Assembly: GCA_902531455.1 (NCBI GenBank)
Contig: CACAEM010000027.1
Span: forward strand, 1-7,217
Direction: 5' to 3'
From: an uncultured Pelagibacteraceae bacterium
GTDB lineage: Bacteria > Pseudomonadota > Alphaproteobacteria > Pelagibacterales > Pelagibacteraceae
Length of the DNA: 7,217 nt
The notes beneath the pieces are model-generated. The model was given only the letters and a program-made list of their open reading frames with translations. It was not told where the DNA came from and ran no database searches. Position numbers and translations under genes: made by a program. Shown here piece by piece: positions 1-6,727 of this stretch (positions within the stretch are counted from its first letter, which is position 1; the number at the start of each line of letters is the position of its first letter).

Positions 1-158
1 AAGGTGGTGATTGGAAAAACTCTAAACTAAATTATAAAAAAAATAAAATTGAAGTTATATTTACTGAAAAATTTTTACCAAGAAGAGGGAGAATTAATTG
101 TTCAATGAAAGATACAGATGGATGGAGATGGTTTGGAACTCAATTTACTCTAAATTAA
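1..158 (+). CDS. C-terminal fragment of an unidentified protein (gene enters from the left edge)
   Basis: An open frame with codons starting at base 3 runs to a TAA at 156-158 and gives 51 residues with no internal stop. The tail is not low-complexity: it contains GGDW near the visible start, a basic PRRGRINCS segment, and a closing DGWRWFGTQF motif rich in tryptophan and phenylalanine. The conserved-looking aromatics and the single cysteine suggest the end of a folded domain rather than a chance frame. I do not recognise the family with confidence; a polysaccharide-active or other secreted enzyme is possible but only a guess. It is convergent with the Bax-like gene, and the two coding ends overlap by 9 bp (150-158), as expected in a compact genome. 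The start and most of the protein lie outside the window. Confidence 0.65.
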   Translation, partial: GGDWKNSKLNYKKNKIEVIFTEKFLPRRGRINCSMKDTDGWRWFGTQFTLN

Positions 159-1220
159 ATTTTTCATTTTTAAACTTGTTGGTAAAATATCTACATCATC
201 AAAATCAGTTAAAGAATTCTGATTAATAATTTTTTTAAGAACTTCTGTATATTCTTTACCTGTTTCAGCATATTTTTCTAAAAAATTAACTAGTTTTAAA
301 CTATCTAACTTTTCATCGTGATCTCTTTGAATTGCTCGTTCAATTCTAAATTCTTTATAGCTAGGATGTGTATTTAAATTTCTTTGATAAGCTCTTACAG
401 AAGCTTTCAAAATTTTAAACTTTGCGACTTTGTGTTTTTTATCTTTTTCAACCTCTAAAGGCTTAATACCTTCACCGGACCAAGTCCACTGCCCAAACAA
501 TGCATTACCTTCTTGTGCAAATCTCGAACTTCCCCAACCAGTTTCTTTTGCAGCTTGAGCTATTGCTAATGAAACTGGTATTTCATCCATTCTTATTTTA
601 AGTTTTGCCAAATCATTATTTTTAATACCATACTGTTTAAATTTCAGTTCAACCCATGCTTTGTCTCGCGATGAGGTGTTATTTTTATTTAAAATTTCAA
701 AAAGTTTTTTTCGATCAAATCTTATTTTAAGATTTTCCTCAATAATCAATGGTAGTACAATTTTAATAAATAGTTTTTTTCTTTTTTTGGGACTTTCAAT
801 ATTTTTTAGTTCTTTAGGAAGCTTTGTTAATTGATTGCCTACATTGACTAATTTAGTTTTTTTAACAGTATCGAGATCATATCCATTATCTTTAAATAGT
901 TCTTCAATTGTTGAGGCGCTCAATCTTTGAGGATCATTATCCTCTTCATCTTTACCAAAAACGTCAATGTCTTCAAAAATATTCCATGAAAATCTATCTT
1001 TTATTATTTTATTTTTTTTATTCTGCTTATCTAATATTTCGTTAAAACTTTGTTTTGAGGAATTAAGAACAACTTCATTTGATTTAAAATTATTTTTTAT
1101 AAAACTAACTGAATTTGGTAAAATTGAGAATACTAAAATTATAGCTAAACTTGTTAACAGAGTTTTAAAAAAATTTGAACTACTATTATCTTGTTTTACC
1201 CTAAAACTTTTTTTTTTCAT
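150..1220 (-). CDS. bax: Bax-family membrane-anchored peptidoglycan N-acetylglucosaminidase
   Basis: This 356-residue protein is predicted to cleave peptidoglycan glycan strands in the periplasm. A lysine-rich N-terminus (MKKKS) precedes one hydrophobic segment at about 18-41, read as a signal anchor or uncleaved signal peptide. A polar, charged linker follows, with an acidic patch near 84-96. Residues ~145-205 resemble the conserved helical region that precedes the catalytic core in Bax proteins (FIKIVLPLIIEEN). The glucosaminidase core covers ~205-335. It contains AQAAKETGWGSSRFA, with E226 as the expected general acid, then GNALFGQW at 238-245, HPSYKEFR around 285-292 and a closing YAETGKEY at 317-324. 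It is the last gene of the murJ-trpS-nfu cluster, 36 bp after nfu. AGAAGAG two bases before the ATG is a plausible ribosome site. A run of ten A residues immediately follows the start codon. Family assignment is firm; the exact bond cleaved and the cellular role are inferred. Confidence 0.87.
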   Translation of the reverse strand: MKKKSFRVKQDNSSSNFFKTLLTSLAIILVFSILPNSVSFIKNNFKSNEVVLNSSKQSFNEILDKQNKKNKIIKDRFSWNIFEDIDVFGKDEEDNDPQRLSASTIEELFKDNGYDLDTVKKTKLVNVGNQLTKLPKELKNIESPKKRKKLFIKIVLPLIIEENLKIRFDRKKLFEILNKNNTSSRDKAWVELKFKQYGIKNNDLAKLKIRMDEIPVSLAIAQAAKETGWGSSRFAQEGNALFGQWTWSGEGIKPLEVEKDKKHKVAKFKILKASVRAYQRNLNTHPSYKEFRIERAIQRDHDEKLDSLKLVNFLEKYAETGKEYTEVLKKIINQNSLTDFDDVDILPTSLKMKNLI

Positions 1221-1256
1221 AACTCTTCTTGATTCTTATAATTGATAGAAGTGATA

Positions 1257-1799
1257 TTATACAGCTAAAACTTCTTTAACTTCTGGGATATAATGACAAA
1301 GTAGGTTTTGAACACCTTGTTTTAAAGTTAAAGTTGAAGATGGGCATCCAGAACAACTACCTTTTAATATAACTGTAACTTTTCCATCTTTAAATTCTTT
1401 AAATGTTATGTCTCCACCATCTCTCGCTACAGCTGGCCTAATTTTAGTTTCTAATATTTTAATAATTTTATTTTCAATTTCACCATAATCATTACTATCT
1501 TCGGATTCTGACTTTTTATTTATAATAAACTCATTACCTTCATCATAGAATTCGTTTAAATGTGAAATAACAATATGCTTTATATTTTCCCATTTTTCAT
1601 CTTGAGATTTATTTATTGATAAAAAATTTTCACTTAAAAATATTCCTGTCACACCATTTATTGATAAAATATTTTTTAATATAGGAATTTCTGTTTGGCT
1701 CTCATCTAAATACTCGTAAGGCCCATCATTAGATACTCCTTTTCCTGGTAGAAATTTAAGAGAGTTTGGGTTTGGTGTTTCTTGAGTTTGAATAAACAT
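1257..1799 (-). CDS. nfu: Nfu-type iron-sulfur cluster carrier (Nfu N-terminal domain plus NifU-like C-terminal domain)
   Basis: This 180-residue cytoplasmic protein is predicted to receive Fe-S clusters from the assembly scaffold and pass them to client apoproteins. Residues 1-~90 form the Nfu N-terminal domain, opening with the hallmark QTQETPNPNSLKFLPG. An acidic, serine-rich linker (~95-107) leads to the NifU-like domain at ~108-180, which contains RPAVARDGGDI at 121-131 and GSCSGCPSSTLTLKQG at 147-162. C149 and C152 form the CxxC that bridges a cluster between two subunits. The length is typical of the alphaproteobacterial and mitochondrial NFU1 type, which differs from E. coli NfuA in having no degenerate A-type domain. 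The start is supported because the family's conserved N-terminus begins exactly at this Met. It lies 38 bp after trpS and 36 bp before the Bax-like gene, on the same strand, so co-transcription is likely. No key residue is missing. Confidence 0.95.
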   Translation of the reverse strand: MFIQTQETPNPNSLKFLPGKGVSNDGPYEYLDESQTEIPILKNILSINGVTGIFLSENFLSINKSQDEKWENIKHIVISHLNEFYDEGNEFIINKKSESEDSNDYGEIENKIIKILETKIRPAVARDGGDITFKEFKDGKVTVILKGSCSGCPSSTLTLKQGVQNLLCHYIPEVKEVLAV

Positions 1800-1815
1800 A
1801 CTTCTTATATAGCCA

Positions 1816-1840
1816 TAAATTCTTAAATTTAAAGAATTTA
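1816..1840 (-). other. Inverted repeat (9-bp stem) at the trpS stop, in the trpS-nfu gap
   Basis: TAAATTCTT at 1816-1824 pairs perfectly with AAGAATTTA at 1832-1840 around a 7-base loop. The distal arm contains the trpS stop codon (1838-1840). Read in the direction of transcription, the hairpin is not followed by a T-run, so it is not a classical intrinsic terminator. It might stabilise the upstream trpS mRNA or mark a processing point between trpS and nfu. There are only two G-C pairs, and chance palindromes are common in such AT-rich DNA. Confidence 0.3.
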
Positions 1841-2839
1841 AAAACCTATTATTTTCTTCATTTCTTTTATTTTTTTTCCTGCAATTTCTTCAGCCTTAAA
1901 TGCTCCTTCTACAAGAACTTTATCTAAATAATTTTGATCATTAATCAATTTTTTTATCTCATGGGAAATTGGGGAAATTTTACTTGATAAAACTTCAGCT
2001 AATTGACTTTTTAGATCTGAAAAATTTTTTCCCCCAAATTCTTCTAAAGTTTTATCTAAAGTTTGATCTAAAATACTTGAATATATTCCAAGAAGATTTT
2101 CAGCTTCAGGTCTATCTTTTAATTTTTGTTCTTCAAAAGGAATTGGCAAAGAGTCAGTTTTTGCTTTTTTAATTTTATTGATAATTTCATCTTTAGTATC
2201 GGTTAAATTAATTCTACTAAGATCTGATGGATCTGATTTACTCATTTTTTTTAAACCATCTTTTAAACTCATTATTCTTGAAAAATCTTTTTTTATTAAT
2301 GGTTCCGGAACCCTTAAAAAATCTTCACAGTCAAAATCTTTATTAAATTTCTGGGCAATGTCTCTTGTTAATTCCAAATGTTGTTTCTGATCTTCTCCAA
2401 CAGGGACATGGGTGGCATCATAAAGCAATATATCGCTAGCCATTAAAATAGGATAAATATATAGACCAACAGAAGCTTTTTCCTTATCTTTACCAGCTTT
2501 TTCTTTAAATTGTGTCATTCTATTTAACCAACCCATTGGTGCCATACAACTTAGAACCCATGAACCTTCTGCGTGTGCAGAAACATTTGATTGGTTAAAA
2601 ATAATACTTTTACTTGGATCAATACCGCTCGCTATAAATGTTGCAGTTGTTTCACGAATATTATTCTTTAATTGATCTTTACCTTGCTTAACAGTAATTG
2701 CATGCAAATCTACAACACAAAAAATACATTCATTTTGATTATCATTATTTAATTCAACAAAATTTTTAATAGCTCCAAGGTAGTTACCTAAATGAAGATT
2801 GCCAGTAGGCTGAACACCAGAGAATATTTTTTTAGACAT
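1838..2839 (-). CDS. trpS: Tryptophan-tRNA ligase (TrpRS)
   Basis: This 333-residue cytoplasmic class I aminoacyl-tRNA synthetase charges tRNA-Trp with tryptophan using ATP. The sequence opens with [18 protein letters not shown], carrying the HIGH-type ATP motif as HLGN at 16-19. Next come CVVDLHAIT at 41-49, the [23 protein letters not shown] region at ~88-108, and [20 protein letters not shown] at ~141-160, typical of bacterial TrpRS. The class I signature KMSKS is intact at 198-202. The remainder is the helical anticodon-binding tail, and the length matches the usual ~330-340 residues. The start is supported by the canonical N-terminus beginning at this Met. Only 3 bp separate it from the upstream murJ stop and there is no strong Shine-Dalgarno site, so translational coupling with murJ is likely. 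No sign of a frameshift, and no trp-leader (attenuator-like) ORF fits in the 3-bp gap. Confidence 0.97.
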   Translation of the reverse strand: MSKKIFSGVQPTGNLHLGNYLGAIKNFVELNNDNQNECIFCVVDLHAITVKQGKDQLKNNIRETTATFIASGIDPSKSIIFNQSNVSAHAEGSWVLSCMAPMGWLNRMTQFKEKAGKDKEKASVGLYIYPILMASDILLYDATHVPVGEDQKQHLELTRDIAQKFNKDFDCEDFLRVPEPLIKKDFSRIMSLKDGLKKMSKSDPSDLSRINLTDTKDEIINKIKKAKTDSLPIPFEEQKLKDRPEAENLLGIYSSILDQTLDKTLEEFGGKNFSDLKSQLAEVLSSKISPISHEIKKLINDQNYLDKVLVEGAFKAEEIAGKKIKEMKKIIGF

Positions 2840-2842
2840 TGT

Positions 2843-4372
2843 TTAATACTTTAAATTAATATCTGAAATTTTAAAGGCTTTTATAATAATTGAAATTCCA
2901 ATGTATGAAACAAAAGTTGATAAAACAATAAAAACAATAAAAATAAATTTATAATTATTTACATAGACTAATGAGCTTTCTAAAATGTTTATTAAAAAAT
3001 AAAATATGAAAATTGCAATTATATTTGAGAAAATAATTTTTGATATTTGAATAATAAAATTTGAACTAAATTTAAAGTAATTTTTATTAATTACGAAAAT
3101 TAGTAAGACAATTCCATTAAACCATGAAGAGATTGTAGTTGCGATTGGTATTATAATAAATCCAACCTTTGAAAAAAACATCAAACTAATTATGATATTT
3201 AAAATTACAGAAATCAAAGAATATTTAAATGGTGTTTTAGTATCATTTCTTGCAAACAAAAAGGTTGAAAATATTTTGATCAAAGAAAATGCTGGAAGCC
3301 CAAAAGAAAAATAAAATAAAGCTTTTGCAGAATTACTAACGCTTAACTTATCAAAAGAACCATAGCCAAATAAGGCAGATGTTATTTGCTCTGAACCAAT
3401 GATTAGAGCAAGTGATGCCGGTAAACTTAAAAATAAACTCAATTCTAAAGCTTTATTTTGTAATTCTCTCGTTTTTAACGAGTTATTGCTTTTAATATGT
3501 CGACTAAGGTTTGGAAGGATTACAGTACCTATAGCAATACCAGCTATTGCTAAATTTATCTGATAAATTCTATCAGCATAGTATAAATAGGAAACAGCAC
3601 TTGCTTGAAATGATGCAATAATTGTGCCAACTAAGATATTTATCTGAGTTACACCTGAAGAAAATATGCTTGGTAAAAGTTTACTAAAAAAGTTTCTAAC
3701 CTTATCGTTTATTTTAAAATGAAAATTTATATTTAATACAAAATATTTTTTTACAAATATTGATAAAAAAATAAATTGTAGAAGCCCAGCAAGAGTAACA
3801 GCATATGATAAGTAATAAACCAAATAATCATTTAAATTTTCGGCATATAACAAACAAATTATTAGTAATATGTTTAAAATCATTGGTGCTGCAGCTGCAG
3901 CTGCAAATTTATTGTGTGAGTTTAAAATTGCTGAAAAAAAAGATGCAAGACTAATAAAAAATAAAAAAGGAAATGTAATTCTAGTTAGGTCAATTGCAAT
4001 ATTTAATTTTTCTATATCATTTGAAAATCCTGGTGCAATTAATTTAATAAAAGCTGGCATGAATATTTCAATTATTAAGATCGTAAAGAACAAGCCTAAC
4101 AGCAATAGATTAAAAATTGTACTTGCGAAAGTATTTGCATTTTTTTTTGATCTAAGAAGTTCTGAGGAATAAGAGGGAACAAATGCAGCATTAAAAGTTC
4201 CCTCTGAAAATAATCTTCTAAAAGTATTTGGAATTCTGAAGGCTACAAAAAAAGTATCTGCTAAAGGTCCTGACCCAAGGTATATTGCTATAAAAAAATC
4301 TCTTATGTAACCAAGAACCCTGCTTAATAAAACAAATATACTAAATGTGCTTGTTGACTTAATGAGGTTCAT
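2843..4372 (-). CDS. murJ: MurJ, lipid II flippase (MviN family)
   Basis: This 509-residue, very hydrophobic inner-membrane protein of the MOP superfamily is predicted to flip lipid II to the periplasmic face for peptidoglycan synthesis. Many hydrophobic segments span the whole length, consistent with the family's 14 helices. The N-terminal signature is clear: SRVLGYIRD at 17-25 (R18, R24), LADTFFVAFRIPNTFRRLF at ~37-55 (D39, R52) and FNAAFVP at 60-66. The second-lobe motif YADRIYQ at 265-271 supplies R268, matching E. coli R270. The position matching E. coli E273 is Q271. An alanine run (157-162) is encoded partly by three copies of GCTGCA at 3888-3905. An in-frame TGA two codons upstream of the ATG rules out an N-terminal extension. 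It is the first gene of the - strand cluster, divergent from maeB, with trpS following after 3 bp. Membership of the family is certain; flippase activity is inferred from it. Confidence 0.96.
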   Translation of the reverse strand: MNLIKSTSTFSIFVLLSRVLGYIRDFFIAIYLGSGPLADTFFVAFRIPNTFRRLFSEGTFNAAFVPSYSSELLRSKKNANTFASTIFNLLLLGLFFTILIIEIFMPAFIKLIAPGFSNDIEKLNIAIDLTRITFPFLFFISLASFFSAILNSHNKFAAAAAAPMILNILLIICLLYAENLNDYLVYYLSYAVTLAGLLQFIFLSIFVKKYFVLNINFHFKINDKVRNFFSKLLPSIFSSGVTQINILVGTIIASFQASAVSYLYYADRIYQINLAIAGIAIGTVILPNLSRHIKSNNSLKTRELQNKALELSLFLSLPASLALIIGSEQITSALFGYGSFDKLSVSNSAKALFYFSFGLPAFSLIKIFSTFLFARNDTKTPFKYSLISVILNIIISLMFFSKVGFIIIPIATTISSWFNGIVLLIFVINKNYFKFSSNFIIQISKIIFSNIIAIFIFYFLINILESSLVYVNNYKFIFIVFIVLSTFVSYIGISIIIKAFKISDINLKY

Positions 4373-4382
4373 AAATCATATT
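4354..4382 (+). promoter_or_regulatory. Candidate sigma-70 promoter for maeB, lying partly inside murJ
   Basis: TTGACT at 4354-4359 matches the -35 consensus at five of six positions. It is followed, after 17 bp, by CATATT at 4377-4382, a weaker -10 (four of six). This predicts transcription starting near 4389 and a leader of roughly 30 bases before the maeB ATG at 4422. The -35 would sit inside the first codons of murJ on the opposite strand. A competing -10 is TATATT at 4405-4410, which lacks a good -35 and would give an almost leaderless mRNA. No strong Shine-Dalgarno site precedes maeB (the bases before the ATG are TTTAACTA). Confidence 0.35.
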
Positions 4383-4402
4383 AGTCTTAAATTTACCTTA
4401 AT

Positions 4403-4431
4403 AGTATATTTAATTTAACTAATGAAAAAAA
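4403..4431 (-). promoter_or_regulatory. Candidate promoter for the murJ-trpS-nfu-bax cluster
   Basis: On the - strand, TATACT (bases 4408-4403) is a five-of-six match to the -10 consensus. It would start transcription near 4396, leaving a leader of about 24 bases to the murJ ATG at 4372. The -35 position at a 17-bp spacing falls on a T-run (4431-4426) inside the first maeB codons and is a poor match, so an extended or activator-assisted promoter is possible. This is the only plausible transcription entry point for murJ, because maeB lies directly upstream in the opposite orientation. Confidence 0.4.
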
Positions 4432-6710
4432 ACAAAATTGAACATTATTCAGATAAAGAGGCTCTTGAATTTCATAATTCAAACAAATCTGGGAAGATTG
4501 AAATAAATTCCTCTAAACCAATGACATCAAAAAGAGACCTAGCTTTAGCATATTCACCGGGTGTAGCAGCACCAGTTAAAGAAATTTATAAAAATCAAGA
4601 TATGGCATATGATTATACAACTAAAGGAAACCTAGTTGCAGTAATAAGTAATGGGTCTGCTATTTTAGGATTAGGAGATTTAGGAGCAATTGCATCAAAA
4701 CCTGTAATGGAGGGTAAAGCAGTTTTATTTAAAAGATTCGCAGATATTAATGCTATTGATTTAGAGATCGATAGTAAAGATCCTAAAGAAATAGTTAATA
4801 GTATAAAAAACTTTGCTGTAAGTTTCGGAGGGATTAATCTTGAGGACATTGCAGCTCCAGAATGTTTTATAATTGAAGAAAACTTAAAAAAAATACTTGA
4901 TATACCAGTATTTCATGATGACCAACATGGAACAGCAATTATTACATCAGCAGCGCTTATTAATTCAATACATATTACAAAAAAAAAAATTTCTAAAATT
5001 AAAATTGTTGTAAATGGTGCAGGTGCATCTGCTATGGCATGCTCAGATTTATTTTTAAAGTTAGGAGTAAAAAAAAATAATTTAACAATGATAGATAGTA
5101 AGGGAGTAATTAGTTCAAGTAGAAAAGGATTAAGTAAGTGGAAATTAAAATACGCAAAAAATACAAAAGATAAAACCCTAAGTCACGCTCTAAAAAATGC
5201 AGATGTTTTTTTAGGATTATCATCAGCAGGTATTCTGAAGAAAGAAATGATTAAACAAATGGCAAAAAATCCAATTATATTTGCATGTGCTAATCCTGAT
5301 CCTGAAATTCTACCAGAGGAAGCTTATAAAATTAGAAAGGATGCAATTATAGCCACAGGTAGGTCAGACTATGCAAACCAGGTTAATAATTTAATTGGTT
5401 TTCCATATATATTTAGAGGTGCACTTGATGTAAGAGCAAAAACAATAAACGAGGAAATGAAAATTTCTGCAGCTAATGCAATTGCTAAATTAGCTAGAGA
5501 AAGAGTTCCAGATGAAGTTGCAGCAGCAATGGGTGGAGATAGACCTAAATATGGTAAAGATTATATTATCCCCTCTACATTTGATCCAAGGCTAATTAGT
5601 GTAATCCCAGTAGCAGTTGCAAAAGCTGCGATAAAAAGTGGAGTTGCTAGAAAAAAGATTGACGATTTTAATTTATATGCTGAACAATTAAAACAGAGAT
5701 TAGATCCGTCTGTAACTGTTCTACAAGGAATCAATTCTAAAGTTAAAAAAAATCAAAAAACAGTTGTATTCGCCGATGGGGAGGACGAAAATACTTTGAA
5801 AGCTGCAATTGCTTTTAAAAATAGCGGATTAGGAACTCCTATAATTGTTGCAAAAGAAAATATTGTTAAACAAAGATTAAAAGAAATTGGATATGGAGAA
5901 AATTTAGATATTAAAATTGTTAATTCTACTGATAAAAAAATGAGAGATAAATATGTAAAATTTCTCTTTAAGAAAATGCACAGAAATCAGGGTTTACTTG
6001 AGAGGGATTGTGACAGAATGATTAGAAATGATAGAGTTATTTGGTCATCTTGTATGGTTGAATGTGGAGATGCAGATGCAATGGTTACAGGCAATACAAG
6101 AAGATATTCCCAATCGTTAGAAAAAATTAAAAAAGTAATTCCTGCTCGAAAAGGTGAAATCATGTTTGGATTAAACATGGTAGTGAGTAAAGGAAAGACT
6201 GTATTTATTGGAGACACATCAGTAAATGAATATCCTTCCTCTGAAGAATTAGCTGATATAGCAATTTCGTCAGCAAGAGTTGTGAGATTATTTGGATTTC
6301 ATCCCAAGGTAGCATTTTTATCTCATTCAACATTTGGACAACCAATAACAAGTAGAACAAAACATATAAGGGATGCTGTAGAAATATTAAAAGAAAGAAA
6401 AGTAGATTTTAAATTTGATGGAGATATGCAACCAGATGTTGCTCTTAATGAGGAATATTCTGATTTATATCCTTTTTCAGAGATAGTTGGAAATGCTAAT
6501 ATTTTAATAATGCCCGGTCAACATAGTGCAGCAATTTCAAATAAAATTATGAAAACATTAGGTGGTGCTAAAGTTATTGGTCCATTATTAATAGGACTAG
6601 CGCAACCAATAGAAATTGCCCCATTAAGATCTTCAACTTCCGATATATTAGATTTAGCATCTGTTGCAGCTTATTCAGCTGGGGTGATTAAATATCAAAA
6701 AACAAAATAA
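4422..6710 (+). CDS. maeB: NADP-dependent malic enzyme with C-terminal phosphotransacetylase-like domain (MaeB)
   Basis: This 762-residue cytoplasmic enzyme is predicted to oxidatively decarboxylate malate to pyruvate and CO2, yielding NADPH. The length fits the large MaeB class (E. coli ~759). The malic domain has LAYSPGVAAPV at 42-52 (Y44), EGKAVLFKRFA at 97-107 (catalytic K99), the metal ligands E141-D142 in LEDIAAPECF, and FHDDQHGTAI at 164-173 (D166/D167). The dinucleotide-binding motif NGAGASA is at 198-204, and ANPDPEI (290-296) and GRSDYANQVNNLIGFP (313-328) follow. Residues ~430-762 form the phosphotransacetylase-like domain, with VVFADGEDENTLKAA (448-462), GDADAMVTG (549-557), GDTSVNEYPS (597-606), DGDMQPDVALN (666-676) and PGQHSAA near 698-704. 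In MaeB proteins this part binds acetyl-CoA as an allosteric signal and is not generally an active phosphotransacetylase. An in-frame TAA two codons upstream fixes the start. It is divergent from murJ and convergent with the BON gene. Confidence 0.97.
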   Translation: MKKNKIEHYSDKEALEFHNSNKSGKIEINSSKPMTSKRDLALAYSPGVAAPVKEIYKNQDMAYDYTTKGNLVAVISNGSAILGLGDLGAIASKPVMEGKAVLFKRFADINAIDLEIDSKDPKEIVNSIKNFAVSFGGINLEDIAAPECFIIEENLKKILDIPVFHDDQHGTAIITSAALINSIHITKKKISKIKIVVNGAGASAMACSDLFLKLGVKKNNLTMIDSKGVISSSRKGLSKWKLKYAKNTKDKTLSHALKNADVFLGLSSAGILKKEMIKQMAKNPIIFACANPDPEILPEEAYKIRKDAIIATGRSDYANQVNNLIGFPYIFRGALDVRAKTINEEMKISAANAIAKLARERVPDEVAAAMGGDRPKYGKDYIIPSTFDPRLISVIPVAVAKAAIKSGVARKKIDDFNLYAEQLKQRLDPSVTVLQGINSKVKKNQKTVVFADGEDENTLKAAIAFKNSGLGTPIIVAKENIVKQRLKEIGYGENLDIKIVNSTDKKMRDKYVKFLFKKMHRNQGLLERDCDRMIRNDRVIWSSCMVECGDADAMVTGNTRRYSQSLEKIKKVIPARKGEIMFGLNMVVSKGKTVFIGDTSVNEYPSSEELADIAISSARVVRLFGFHPKVAFLSHSTFGQPITSRTKHIRDAVEILKERKVDFKFDGDMQPDVALNEEYSDLYPFSEIVGNANILIMPGQHSAAISNKIMKTLGGAKVIGPLLIGLAQPIEIAPLRSSTSDILDLASVAAYSAGVIKYQKTK

Positions 6711-6727
6711 AATATTTGTTATTTTTT
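6701..6727. terminator. Weak candidate bidirectional terminator between maeB and the BON gene
   Basis: AACAAA at 6701-6706 pairs with TTTGTT at 6715-6720 around an 8-base loop. TTTTTT follows at 6722-6727 in the + direction, and in the - direction the arm runs into further T residues. The hairpin spans the last maeB codons, its stop and the first bases of the BON gene's stop, so it could end both convergent transcripts. The stem has one G-C pair only and would be weak; support is mainly positional. Confidence 0.3.

Noticed and set aside
967..1245. 92-codon + strand open frame opposite the bax-like gene
   Set aside because: It lies wholly within or against a well-supported gene, is leucine/phenylalanine-rich as expected from reading antisense AT-rich DNA, and has no recognisable motif.
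1221..1256. Separate promoter for the bax-like gene in the nfu-bax gap
   Set aside because: The 36-bp gap has no convincing -35/-10 pair; AT-rich hexamers occur but none at proper spacing, so read-through from upstream is simpler.
1969..2390. Two short + strand frames (1969-2172, 2178-2390) opposite trpS
   Set aside because: They are antisense to conserved TrpRS sequence including the KMSKS region, and show no protein signature of their own.
3870..4172. 100-codon + strand open frame opposite murJ, beginning with an alanine run
   Set aside because: The alanine run is the antisense reading of the GCTGCA repeat; the opposite strand encodes clear MurJ motifs throughout.
4373..4421. Possible riboswitch upstream of maeB, considered because SAR11 uses glycine riboswitches on some central-carbon genes
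   Set aside because: The gap is only 49 bp and lacks the conserved aptamer cores; there is no room for a glycine or other known riboswitch.
4613..4849. 78-codon - strand frame inside maeB
   Set aside because: It is antisense to conserved malic-enzyme motifs (GLGDLG, the catalytic lysine region), so it is a shadow.
5987..6217. 76-codon - strand frame inside maeB
   Set aside because: It is antisense to the phosphotransacetylase-like domain and has no independent support.
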